The notes under the pieces: model-generated
The model's input: the letters and a program-made list of their open reading frames with translations, nothing else
Databases searched by the model: none
Told to the model about the DNA's origin: nothing
Origin: Gracilaria vermiculophylla
Lineage: Eukaryota > Rhodophyta > Florideophyceae > Gracilariales > Gracilariaceae
Assembly (NCBI GenBank): GCA_019155205.2
Contig: JAHNZQ020000308.1
Location: 201,118-265,117, forward strand
Direction of reading: 5' to 3'
DNA length: 64,000 bases
Translations under genes and position numbers: made by a program
Shown: positions 34,444 to 45,479 of the stretch, one piece after another
Layout: each line of letters opens with the position of its first letter
Numbering within the stretch: the stretch's first letter is position 1

Positions 34444-35524
34444 TTGCCATCGAGCCTCAGCTCCACAGAGGTCGCCTTCAAAAAAGGGAGAGAAGCCGTC
34501 TGCTCCGTCGACGTAGAATCGGCGGGCCCCCCAATCCCGTTGGACCCATTTGACACCTTTGAGGATTCTGTTTGCATGCTCCGCCGTGAGAATTACAAGG
34601 TATTTGCCTCTATCGGATGTTCCCCGCTCGCCTCCACCACGGTGTGCGCTATCCTCGATAATGGAGCTGGCCCCAATCTGGTGCACGCCAACGTGCTCCC
34701 GCGGGCTGCTCTCGGCTCCTTGAGAATGGGCAAGCTCCCTACGGTGCGCGATGCGTCGCGTTGAGCATTTACCATCCTCGGCGCAATCCCCTTGTACCTC
34801 CGGTTGGGCTCCTTACAGGTGAAAGTGTGGTTCCTCGTGGCGACCAACTTGGCCGCACAATGCATATTGGGCACTTCCTTTTTGGATCGTTATGTACGTG
34901 CAATCTACCCACGCCTGCGGAAGGTGTAGTTTCACGACGCCGCCCCTGTAGGTATCGTGTCCGCATCTCCAGGACAGGACGCCAACGCACGTCACGTGGG
35001 AAACCTTCCAAAGGAGACGCAGTTGAATAAGCTCCGGGTGGTTAAGAGCATTGAAATACCCGCGAGGAGTCAGGCCAACGTTTTTGGTGCAGACCTCTGC
35101 ATCTGGCCTTTCATTCGTACAGGGTATTTCACACCTGACGACGAAGCAGCACTACATGATGGCAAACAGTGTTATGGAAATAATACCGAACATCCCCTTC
35201 AGGGTTGTGCTCGCCAACCAAAAGGAGTCACCGTTACGGCTTCAGAAAGGAACTGTCGTCGGAATGATACCACCCGCTCCTGCAAGACTGCCTCAACTTC
35301 CTCCTTTGGAAGACCTTTCGGACCGCGATGCAGTCGTCATCGTGGAGGCTGAAGCGACTTTACCGGCTCCAGAGGAAGAGAATCCTGCCATCTGGCAGGA
35401 GAAGTTGCAAATTGGCGAGGGTATTGAAGAGTATCGCAATAGGATAGTGGAGATGATATCCGCCTTTGAGAACATGTGGTCTGGTCGCCTGGGTCAGGTG
35501 AGCCTCGCCAAGCACAGGATCTAG
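34444..35524 (+). pseudogene. Gypsy-2 protease and linker to RT
   Basis: The frame 34444-34764 carries VCAILDNGAGPNLVHANVLP, a retropepsin-like active site with D-N-G-A in place of D-T/S-G-A. It is followed after a frame break by AAQCILGTSFLDRYV, the usual second half. The frame 35051-35524 is the charged linker toward RT and ends with FENMWSGRLGQVSLAKHRI. A stop separates it from RT. Confidence 0.6.
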
Positions 35525-35662
35525 CTCACACCGGATGCAAAGCCGGTACATCAACTCCCGAGGAGGGCCGGACCCCATGCGCGCGATATCGAACGCGATG
35601 AGGTCCATTGGATGCTAGATAGGGGCGTTATATAGCCTTCCAATACCAAATGGGCTTCCGCG

Positions 35663-36676
35663 GTGGTATTTGTGAAGAATAAAAGTGACTCCTTAAAGTT
35701 CTGTATTGACTACAGACGCCTCAACGAGGTGACGGTACGCGATTCGTACCCGATACCTCGCATGGATGAATGTATCGACTCCTTAGGCGATGCGTCCGTT
35801 TTCTCCACGTTGGATGCCAACAGCGGCTACTGGCAGATTGAAAAGGACGACTCCGATAAGGATAAGACAACGTTGACCTCGCACTGTGAGATCTTCAGAA
35901 TCTTAAGGATTCCATTTGGATTGAAGAATGCACCCGCTACGTTCCAACGAGCGGTGGAAATTATCATGTCAAAGGTGAAGTGGCAGTACGCCTTGATGTA
36001 TATTGATGATGTAACCATATACTTCCGCAGCGTGGAGGAGCACTTCATGCATGTGAAGCACGTGCTCCAACTCCTAAAAGATGCTGGACTCACCTTGAAG
36101 CTCGAGAAATGTTTCTTTTTCAAGTCTTCGGAGGACTACCTGGGGCACGGTGAGCTCCCGGGCCACCTACAGGTTTTCAGAAAAACTCAAGACGCCATCA
36201 AGGAAACTCACCCTCCCACAAACCAAACGGAGCTCCGCTCCTTTCTAGGGTTGTGTAATGTATTTCGGAGGTTTGTACCGAATTTTTCCCGTATAGCGGC
36301 GCGGTCAAATCGCCTCTTGGAGAAGAACAAGCCGACGCAATCGGCTATCTTGACGGACGAGGAGTTTGAAGCCTTTAGCACCCTGAAGAGGAGACTTATA
36401 GAGGCACCGATCTTGGTACTTGCGAAGCGGCATGGCCGAACGGTGCTGGACACTGACGCCAGTAATTACCAGGTGGGATGTGCCCTCCTACAGGAACAAC
36501 CTGAAGGTGGACTTCAACCCATCGGATACTGGAGTTGCAGCCTCACACATACGGAACGAAAGTACTTCACATCGGAGCGCGAATGTCTTGCCATCGTGTG
36601 GGCGTTTTTGCTTTTACGCTTGTACCTGGAAGGCGCGCGTTTCACCTTGAAAACAGACCACCCACCACTGAAGTAG
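35663..36676 (+). CDS. Gypsy-2 reverse transcriptase and RNase H
   Basis: 337 open residues, the best-preserved coding part of the element. SLKFCIDYRRLNEVTV opens the palm, STLDANSGYWQ holds the first Asp (residue 51), FGLKNAPATFQRAV follows, and the catalytic YIDD is at residues 113-116. LRSFLGLCNVFRRFVPNFS marks the thumb and connection. RNase H begins at VLDTDASNYQVGCALLQ and the YFTSERECLAIVWA helix carries its Glu. The frame stops at 36674-36676 just after LKTDHPPLK, while matching sequence continues to VDAISR near 36800. The enzyme would synthesise element DNA. All RT active-site residues I can check are present. Confidence 0.85.
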   Translation: MVFVKNKSDSLKFCIDYRRLNEVTVRDSYPIPRMDECIDSLGDASVFSTLDANSGYWQIEKDDSDKDKTTLTSHCEIFRILRIPFGLKNAPATFQRAVEIIMSKVKWQYALMYIDDVTIYFRSVEEHFMHVKHVLQLLKDAGLTLKLEKCFFFKSSEDYLGHGELPGHLQVFRKTQDAIKETHPPTNQTELRSFLGLCNVFRRFVPNFSRIAARSNRLLEKNKPTQSAILTDEEFEAFSTLKRRLIEAPILVLAKRHGRTVLDTDASNYQVGCALLQEQPEGGLQPIGYWSCSLTHTERKYFTSERECLAIVWAFLLLRLYLEGARFTLKTDHPPLK

Positions 36677-37143
36677 ATATTGTCTTTGACAGATGCTTCC
36701 GGTCGCCTGGAAAGGTAGAGACCACGCCTCCTGGAGTTCGAGTTTGATATCGCCCACCGTCCTGGCATTAAACACCAGGCAGTGGACGCGATCTCACGAA
36801 TCTCCACCGAGGGAGAAGACGAAACACTTTTGGAAGACAACATTTCGTGTCTGGTTGTCCATGACGCCGACGGGAAAGAAGGAATTGATGGAGAATGTTT
36901 GGAATGCTGTGAACCCGGAGGAAGGTATAGTGGACTCTCGGAGGTGATGGCTCTTGTTAAGGAGGAGAAAGAAGTTCTGGCCATTACCAAAGCGGAGTTC
37001 CTGAAGGAACAGAGTACGGGTACGTACTGGAATGAGTGCCTCGCCACTATGGGGAGATTGACATCGTCATTCGACGTCGACTGAGACGGCGTGCTTGTAC
37101 GCCGCGCCCCACTGGATGGAGCTCTCCGAAAGGTGGACCCGAC
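36677..37143 (+). pseudogene. Gypsy-2 RNase H tail and truncated integrase lead-in
   Basis: After the stop, the frame continues with RPRLLEFEFDIAHRPGIKHQ and AVDAISR, the end of RNase H. About 90 acidic residues follow (36782-37084), then after a stop GVLVRRAPLDGALRKV, which looks like the start of the pre-integrase zone. The sequence then joins the 3' LTR directly, so the zinc-binding and catalytic integrase domains are absent. Confidence 0.7.
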
Positions 37144-37697
37144 TGTAGTAGAGTGGCCCCTAAGGAAATAGGGTGGTTTGACCTTATAGTATAATATTCC
37201 TAAGGAGGGCTCGTATTTTATTAGCTGGGCCACGTGCTGCATAATCCCGCCCGCGTGCGCTACAGTATCCCTAGGGGACGGTAGAATTATTATATATTTT
37301 AGTTAATTTATGCAGGTAATTAGTACAGTAGTAAGACCTGCCGAGGCGGGCTCCCGGCTTGATACTTAATTTGCCGGTTGAGCTCCACCTCTGGGGAAGT
37401 AAAGACAAGCACCCTTGAGTCTTCATCTACTTTTCCGGTTGAAGACTCTCGTCGATCATACTGAGGTTTCTAAGCCGCCGATCCCCAGGTCGCATCATAG
37501 CAGCACCTGTAGGAGCATTGTCCGCCCAGTGAACCTCCCCCTCCGCTTGGTATTTGCGGATCCCCTTTGAGCATTCCCCTGGCTCGCGACAACGGATACC
37601 GGAGACCACCTTTAGGAACACGCACCTTCGGAGTTAACAAAAACTCCGAACGGACGTTGTGCTTTACTACCTCGAAAGGAGAATTGACAGTATCACC
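37144..37697 (+). repeat. Gypsy-2 3' LTR
   Basis: Starts TGTAGTAGAGTGGCCCCTAA. Its last base is C where the 5' LTR has A. AAGGT follows. Confidence 0.93.
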
Positions 37698-37702
37698 AAG
37701 GT

Positions 37703-39279
37703 GGGTGAATGGGGCGTGTGCCTATCTTCTTAGGGGGGGAAGGGAAGTAAGAGAGCGCGGACCGATAGACCCACGTGATTCACAGAAGTGGTGGCTGTTC
37801 CACAGTAGTGGGCAAGGGGGTTCCGTAATGGCAGATAACGGCAAAGCCAGTTTGTAATATTATGTAGGGCGAGCACGGTAGCACTGATAGAAATAATTTC
37901 AAGTATGGGCGCTCTTGGCGTGTGGGGGGGTTGTGCAACCGTGTCTCAAAGGATGTCCTTCTGTGAGAAGTGGGTATCACCGCATGCAAAAGACTCCGAG
38001 CTGGCACCTTAGATGAATTTTTAATGAGGATAACAGCGGTGACGTCGGCATCTGTTTTGCACTGTGCTTATATCAACTTTCGGGGCCGTGCCGTCCCGTC
38101 TGAGTATAGCGCCATCTTTCCCCGGCAAGAGCAGTGGACTTCGTACTAGGCGAGTGCAGCTCGGAACTCGAGAAAACAATATAGAGGAGTACAGCCACCT
38201 CTCAGAACGCGTGCACTTCACCTCCGGTTTTAAACCAGCTGAGCTTGTGTTGGCTACTAAAATATTTTTTTTCTTCTGCCACTTATCCTGAACATCGGAA
38301 CATTTGTGGAACAAATACATCACTGAAACAACGGCAAAGTGGAAAAGTATGGGAACCCCGTTTTTGCTTCAATTTCGTTCCCATTGGCCAACGGCCGTCG
38401 TATTAATCTACAGAATGATGTTAAACGCACACTTTATACTACTTATACAATTCAATATATACATTACAAACCCAGGGCCGTTGAAATTGGAAACAACTCT
38501 CACATAGTCCCATTTGCCTCCAAGTTTCAAAGGAGAAAACACCAAAACCCATTTGCACTTTCTTCGTAAAGAACATCTTTGGCCTCGTCATGAATTTCCA
38601 TATTGGAGATATGTTCAATCGTAGCGTCCAATAAGATATCCAATTCCTTAAGTAAAAACGTTCAGTTTTATTAAAATGTTTATCGGTCCACTCGCGGAGT
38701 TAAAAAATCACAAAATAGACATGACCAGTCGTTGTATTCATAAAAGTCAAAGAGCCGTTTTGCGGGAAAAAATGAAGGGTGTTTTTGCGCGCACGATATG
38801 CTTTAGACAAAAGATCCAAAGCCTTCGAGAGGTTTTCTGGAGGAAGTTATTGGCAAGTTGAAAGCGAGATTAGGACTTGGATATAGAATTGTAAGTAAAG
38901 AGCTCGGAATTTATTCTTGCGTAGGCTTGGAAGTGCAAGAAATTGCGAGAAGACTGGATTTAAGCATAATCCGAGTGTTCGTGCATTTCTGAAACGCATT
39001 TTCTCTATAAAACGTGTTTTTAGTAGGTCATCTTATCAAATACATTGTCGTTAATTTCTCTTCAATTGAATAATGTTCCTGGAATTGTTGGTTTATTCAC
39101 ACATAGGATAGTTTTACTGTCATATGCATTGTATATTTAGAGAAAAAATTAGTATGTGCAGTAAGAAGTCTTATTTGTCGAATAGGTTCATTTTGTCTTC
39201 TTCCACCTCAAAACCCATTAAAGGCAGATTCTTGAAAACGCCATGAATAGTGGGAAATTTATATTATCTTAAATGTAAT
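37703..39279. other. Intergenic, no gene recognised
   Basis: Mixed-composition DNA, GC-richer to about 38.3 kb and AT-rich after. Short frames only. Confidence 0.4.
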
Positions 39280-39563
39280 GTACATTGTACAGCACTATGC
39301 TTTGATAAACTTAAATAATTTGAATCCTATTTTTTCCCGAACACTCGGGTTGACCTCTATCTTCCGTGAAACCTAGTGCTCGAACTATTCTTATGTAGTG
39401 TTTTACATCATTACTAGTATGTAATATAGTTCCATATCTTTTCTATCATAAACCAATAAAGATGCAGATCATGTTCTTCTATAGAACCTTTTAGAAGCTT
39501 CTAGATCCTTTTAGTTGTATAGATTGTCCAAGAAACGTCTACTGGCTTCTACGACAAAATGTC
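39280..39563 (-). repeat. Diverged LTR-like copy related to Copia-2
   Basis: Aligns by eye along its length with 21720-21993, for example TTTGATAAACTTAAAT, CTATCTTCCGTGAAACCTAG and ATGCAGATCATGTTC. It has no adjoining Copia coding sequence, so it is probably an old solo LTR. Ends are approximate. Confidence 0.5.
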
Positions 39564-39669
39564 TTCGTTCGTGGCGAATATTTTTATGACAGAAAAGATG
39601 AGCTATACTCGCAAATCAACTTCGTAATTTGAAAGCGTATGAATAAAGTTTAAATTTATTTTACATTTT

Positions 39670-40580
39670 GTGCTCTTACAGGTTTTTTATGACATTGTAA
39701 TTAGGCCTGTTGTTAAGTTGTTTGATTCTACGTAGAATCCTATACGCTGTATTGGAATTTTCCTTCGTAGGCAAATTGTCTTGAATGGGCAGTTGAATTT
39801 CATTTTATCAGGAAGGTAGTCCCTGCGTTGTGAGAAACTATTTGCGTATGAAGTCTAGTGCTTTAAAAAAATGAGGTGTTATGTATTGGTGCTTTTACCG
39901 ATTTTTGAAAATTTTTACCTTCGTTGTTAGGACTGTGTTTAGTACGCAAAAAATCTTGGATGAACGGTAGAATTTCAAGTTAGAATTTCTGTGCAAAAAC
40001 TGAGTAATTACGTAGAGTAGGTAACGTAACAAAGCAATAAGGAGTCTCCAACACAAAAAACGATACAAATGAAGAAAAACATCTATACCGTAACAAGCAA
40101 GGATAAAACCTCGAAATTCTTTATTTATGGTGTACCATATGATTTTCGCAAAGAATAAAAAGTTACGTAGAAAGTGGAAGTTCAAAGAGTTGATTGTTTT
40201 TTTCTTCAAACCGCACCTTCACGATTATTTTGAGAATGTTTGTGATATGATAGGCTTTATAGTAAAGGAATAATGGGATATATAGGCAAAGATCAAGTGT
40301 TAGCGTAGAAAGTGAAGTTTTACAGTTTTTGGTTTTGTTAGTGGTTCTAAGGAAATTTGATGTTTTGTTGCGTTGTGGGATTTTATGTAGAATCGCACAG
40401 GCTATGTTGGGATTGTTTGTTGTGCGCAATACTTGTGGTATGTGCGATGTAATTTTATTTTAGGCGAGAAAATGAAACGGTTGCGTAATTGTAAGCTATT
40501 TCGGCCTGAGGTTTATTTGTAGAGAAAATGTAATGGGTTTGTTGTTGGAAACTATGTACGCATGAGGTCTAATGAGATCA
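39670..40580. repeat. Possible diverged tandem duplication
   Basis: Segments near 39670-39870 and 40330-40580 share ordered words (TACGTAGAAT/TATGTAGAAT, GAAACTATTTGCGTATGAAGTCTA/GAAACTATGTACGCATGAGGTCTA). The match is partial and was made by eye. Confidence 0.3.
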
Positions 40581-40599
40581 CCAAACCGCACTTCAAACA

Positions 40600-42500
40600 C
40601 AAAAGGTTCTCCTGCACCGAAACCTTGTTTCGTAACTCACACCCATGCGTCCTTTTCGTAGTCTGATCACCTTGAGTTTTGAAGTTGAATATTAGCGGGA
40701 GATCGCGATGGTTGTATCAAAAATAGATTGCGATTCTTACATTTTCATTTTATGGAAAGACTCGCCCTGAAAAACGTTCCACTTAATGTTGTGCCTTTGC
40801 TTCAGAAGTGGCTACAATGTAAACGCGGGGTGCACAAAGGTTCCGGTCCCGTTTTGGTGCCATTGTTTGCTCGGTTGGCGTGAAGGATAATTTTTGATCA
40901 GGTTGCGTACAGCGGCAGAAAATTTGATGGTCTGTTTTTCTGGCAATTTCTGCTCTCAGAGATCCGCGATCAGCGTTACACTTTTCAAAATTTGAGTTTC
41001 GCGCACCAGAAATCTGGTGTTTTTCTCCTCAGTTTTTAGTTTACACATATTCCAGCAAGTATTATGTGTAACTAATGGGAGAGCAATGAGAATCAAGCTC
41101 AATTCTGTGGTTCAATTCTGTCATCGAAGGAAATCGTTCTTGTCCAACATCAGCACCCCTTCTGCGCTCGGTGTTTCATTCCAGAACAACACTTTCGACA
41201 TCTGCGCTCTCTCAACTCCTTGACCGCAATCAGATAATGAACAGAAAGTCCCTGTAACCTTCACTTTTTTTACGATACCGCCTCCATACAACGCGGAAGA
41301 GACGCGATGTAACTACCAAGAAAACATGGCATATGCTGCAAAGCTTAACTCAAACATATGATACATTTCTTTTGTGAGCAACTCGGAAAGAAGAAATAAC
41401 ACAAGCGAGGAGAATTCAACGCCAAAACCAGCCCATCTCGACAAATGCAAGAAGCTTCACATCACGTTGAAGTTTCATTCTTTTATGCGTAGAGACTTCC
41501 GATAATACGGCATCGCATTTGCGGTCACCGCATCCTGCCATACGGATAAACGCATGCTGTTCTATATCGATGCTGGTTGTCGCCGCACAAACGCCGCTTT
41601 CTGCTTCTGTCCACGATAGCGGTCCTTTACGATTGACACTCTCGGTCTCAGCTTAAAACTCTCTCGTACCAGAAGACCAGCTGAACGCTTGAACTGTATC
41701 GCGTTTTTGGTTTCTTATTTCCTTCTAATTCCTTGTTAACTGACGACGGATCCAAATTTGCCCATATCAAAACCTCAGTAGATGGTAAAGGCGCATTTTG
41801 CAAACATGATTCTAGTCCGTTCTGCGTGAGAGAACCTCATCTGCTCGTTGCAGTGGATAAACGTTGAGAGAAAGTATGTACGCCAAAATGAAATCATCAT
41901 GTATTGACGTCGAAATCAGTTCGCCGCGTCATCGAAACTCAGACGTACTTATAAAAAGACCAAAACAGAAAAAGCTTGCAATATGGTATCGAAAGCTGAA
42001 AACATCTCAAACTAGTCTTCCGAAATATAAACAATGCCCTTTGATGTACATAATGTATACTAACACCTTACTTCGGATGCATGGCTCGACCAACGCGGAT
42101 GCAGACGGGACGCAAGCGTACGGATGCCTCTACAGTGGCATATCCGACGGATAAAAGGCGGAGGCGGCGCGTTTGCTGCAAATGGTGCCAAAAAGCGATG
42201 GAATCATTTTTGGGCACTCGCTGCCCTCCTCGTCAAGCCGAAACTCCTAGCGCATGTGCTTGCGGCCGCTGATCCCGCCGCTACAGGGCGTTGCATTTCG
42301 AGTTGATACCTCGGCGCCGCCAATGAGGATCACATCGCACATGATAGAGCACAGCCATCACGGTACGCTGCCAGATCTCTACGCCAACTCTGCCAAGGCG
42401 CAGCAGCCACTTGAAGAGCCCCTTTTTATCTGAAGAGTCCGGTTTGTCGCGCCCCGGCACTCAGTACATCTTTGAGAACTGCCAAGAACTCGGCCCCAAT
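40600..42500. other. Intergenic, no gene recognised
   Basis: Short frames only. The stretch becomes GC-richer from about 42.08 kb, where decayed coding sequence may begin. Confidence 0.35.
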
Positions 42501-42554
42501 CACAGGTTCTCTTCTTTCATCCCCTTCCCCCCCCCCGCCCCCCTCACAACACCG

Positions 42555-42740
42555 CATTCTCACATCAATTCTGGACCCCTCCTCGATGCTCTGCGCTGTC
42601 TTTTGTGACCCAACCCTGCAAAGAGACGTATCCGAATCGAGTCTCAGTCGCCGACAAAGCAAATTTCATCCAGCTCATATTCGAGGTTGGCCTGCCTGGT
42701 GCCTCTACCAACGCCCTTGTGAGCAATGGCCACCAACCGC
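42555..42740 (+). pseudogene. Possible HMG-CoA lyase-like relic
   Basis: The plus frame at 42640-42740 reads VSVADKANFIQLIFEVGLPG and then ASTNALVS. This recalls the start of HMG-CoA lyases (VSTxDKxxFIxxLxxxGLxxxEATSFVSPKWVPQL). Just before it, in another frame, SGPLLDAL could be what remains of VGPRDGL. Metal and catalytic residues cannot be checked because the frame degrades after about 42750. It may be chance; treat as a lead only. Confidence 0.2.
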
Positions 42741-42759
42741 CGCTCGGCCCCATCATGCG

Positions 42760-45385
42760 CGTCCAATTCGGTTTGATCGACATCGCGCTTGAAGCAGTTA
42801 ATATGTGCCTTATTTCCGCCGATACCGTGGTTCCTAACCCCAAGAGCGCAGCAAAAACATCTCGATGTTGTTTTGGGTTATCGCTAGCGATTATGTACGT
42901 AACCCTATCGTCAGTCGCTCAGATAGAGGACTTTTGCAGTCAGCGAGTCGTTGAATGTATGTCTTTTATATATTTTGGCTTTATCTTTACATCGAATGGC
43001 GGCGGACTTTGTGGGTAGAAATGAGTGTCCGCGATGAAGAAGACGATGCTGGCTCTCTTTTCTTGTGCAAAAAGGAAAGCTAGTAAGGTTGTGATTGAAG
43101 AGAAACAGAAAAATAGAGGCTCGCTGATCTCATAATGATGCGTTGCAGCAAAATTAATTCAAGATGTTGACACATCTTGTGCTATAACCGACGTATCCTC
43201 CGCCAAATGGTGGAAAAACTCTTCAAAGAAGAGCCAAAACTGCTTCAAACGTTTTTTCGAAAGAAGGAGTACCTCGGATATAGATCTGTGCTGTGATGAT
43301 CATCATAGGCCAGCATTCATAACTAGGAAATTGAGAAGAAGAAGAGAGGTTCGGTCGTATAAAAATTGTGAGCTGTTTGGTGCATGTGACGATGTCGCTC
43401 CGTTACGCCACCAAGTGAAGGTGAAATATCAGTTCTCAGAGAAGGCACAGAACGGGAACATCTCTGACCACACAAACTTCATATAGCCCGTATAATATGG
43501 ACATCCGACAGTGAATGGATTAATGTCAATTATCGCTCTATTCTTCAGAACTATACTTCAGCTATTAACCAGGATAATTGTTGAAAGGTATGTTTTCACT
43601 GGATTCGAAGTGCGGATGATTTTTCCTATTATAGCTACTTTCCATCCCAAAAGTAATGGACACAAAGACGACTTATGAATATCGCCTCGTCCTCAGGCAA
43701 GGTGCGTGTATGATGAAAAAATGAGAGATCCCGTTTCATTTGAAGGAAATGGCGGGTAGTGATCGTTCATCCAAGAACTTTGACAATGTTTTTGCTATGG
43801 ATCGAACGTTGTTGCGCAAAAATACACCAGTGGCACAAAGATTTCATCTTTAATGAGTAGCTCAAACTTACCATAACTTTCAACTGCTTTCCGTGGATTG
43901 GTATGAATTGGAACTATTGAGCTTACACTTGTGAAAGAGGAATCAATAATTACGAAGATGAAAGATTCCCAAGATGCCACCGTTTCTATACATGTCTCAT
44001 GCCTTCGTCTCGGATTATTCATCAGCATACCGTAGCAGCCACATTGCTGAGATGGAGTACTTTTCTTGGAGTCATACATCTACCATATTTGGAAGAAGGA
44101 CACTTGAAGAACCGTACACACAAGGTCACCCACCCTGACAGCTTGTTCAGTGGTAAAAATTGTGCCTTTGGATCCAATGACTTTCTTGGTCGTTTTTTCA
44201 ATCGCCGTTCTGGTTTTGATTGGAAGAATTTCTCGACGTTGACATCCAGAAAGCTTGACTAGAGATGAGAGAATGTGATTGAAAACAAGAACTCTATGCT
44301 TTTTTGACAAAATGAGCGAACTGTACATTATCGTTTTAAGACGATTGTGGCATTATGAGATAGCATCTTCTTTCCTCCGCTTTCTGAAAGCTTTTGAACT
44401 CGATCGTAACTTCGAGTTTATCATCATCGCGACTTGGAATGCTGTTGATTGCGTTTGCGATGGAAATATCACAATCATTCTTTTTGAAACTCTGGTGCAA
44501 CACCAAGAATAATATGCAGCCCCGGAAAACAAAAGTGACGGACAGTGTTAAGAGGCACAGACCCTGAAAGACCAGAATTATTCGATTTACTAGTAGTTCG
44601 TAGCTAAAACCACTGTTGTATACCCACAACAAAAAGTGATTTCAGCGATTATGTATCCAGCTTTACGCAAACCCACAGCGATTTCTCTCTAATCCTTTTT
44701 TAGCATGGAGAGAAAGAGATCATTAAGTTCTGTGCTCTTGGATCCTTTTCCCCCAGTGTTCTCACTAGCAGTAGATTGTCAAACATACGAAAACATCATT
44801 TGAACTTACAGAGAAGGGAGTTCAGCCGGGCATTTGGAATTTGGCATGACCGCTGCAGTTGACCCTCTGAAAGAAATGGATGGCTTATACAAGGACCTAC
44901 CACAAATATGGAGAGGAAAACTCCTTGGCCTCTTCTTCGCTCTAGTTAAACCTCTAATCTTTTTTGAATCCATAGCATTAGACCAATATCGGAAGATCGA
45001 AAGGCCATAATCATGTAAAAGCAGTCATCCAAATCAAAAAAGGATTTCGCGAGTCCCTCTTCAACAAGTCGGCATCGCTCGTTGACACTTGCAAGAGCCA
45101 GATGTGCCGCATTCTGCATTTAAGACAGCGGCAGGCGTCTATGGTGGTCTACTATAGGAAACTTGCCATAGATTGCGAAGACATGAAGCAGGCAACATTA
45201 GAAACCTCAGAGACAAGTGACTTGCGATCGCCGTCAGACTCAAATCACCCCATTGGACGTGATGGGCAGTACATTCGGTGTCATACGTGGATAGAAATGA
45301 ATCTGAACGAGAACTTTGTCATCGCAAGCTCTCAAACCATTCGGCATCAGGGCAAAGCGATGCTTAATGAACAGGATAGAAAAAT
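42760..45385. other. Intergenic, no gene recognised
   Basis: Several minus-strand and plus-strand stretches stay open for 60-100 codons (for example 43795-44079) but share no motif with families I know. Old exons or transposon debris are possible. Confidence 0.35.
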
Positions 45386-45472
45386 GGTACAGACGGGATT
45401 TGAACCCGGGGTTTCGGAATCACACTAACAGCTCACGAATTCAGTCCCCAATTGGACTATGGCTGGGTATTG
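45386..45472 (-). pseudogene. tRNA-like relic
   Basis: On the minus strand, AGTCC/GGACT closes a D-arm with loop AATTGG, GAATT/GATTC closes an anticodon-like stem around a 16-nt loop (long enough to hold a small intron), and GGG-TTCAAAT-CCC forms a T-arm with a good B box. TGTACCA and then TTTTT (a Pol III terminator) follow. The 5' acceptor strand (CCAGCCA) does not pair with the 3' strand (CTGTACC), so this is a decayed or rearranged tRNA, not a clean gene. Confidence 0.4.
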
Positions 45473-45479
45473 GATCCTT

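Larger units (their letters stand above)
31444..37697 (+). mobile_element. Ty3/Gypsy element (Gypsy-2) lacking integrase
   Basis: LTRs at 31444-31998 (555 bp) and 37144-37697 (554 bp) are very similar. The flanking 5-mers are GAGGT (31439-31443) and AAGGT (37698-37702), a target duplication with one mismatch. On the plus strand the order is gag, protease, RT and RNase H. After the RNase H end (VDAISR, about 36780-36800) only about 340 nt remain before the 3' LTR. That is far too short for an integrase, and no purine-rich tract precedes the LTR. Several gag and protease frames are broken. Confidence 0.9.
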
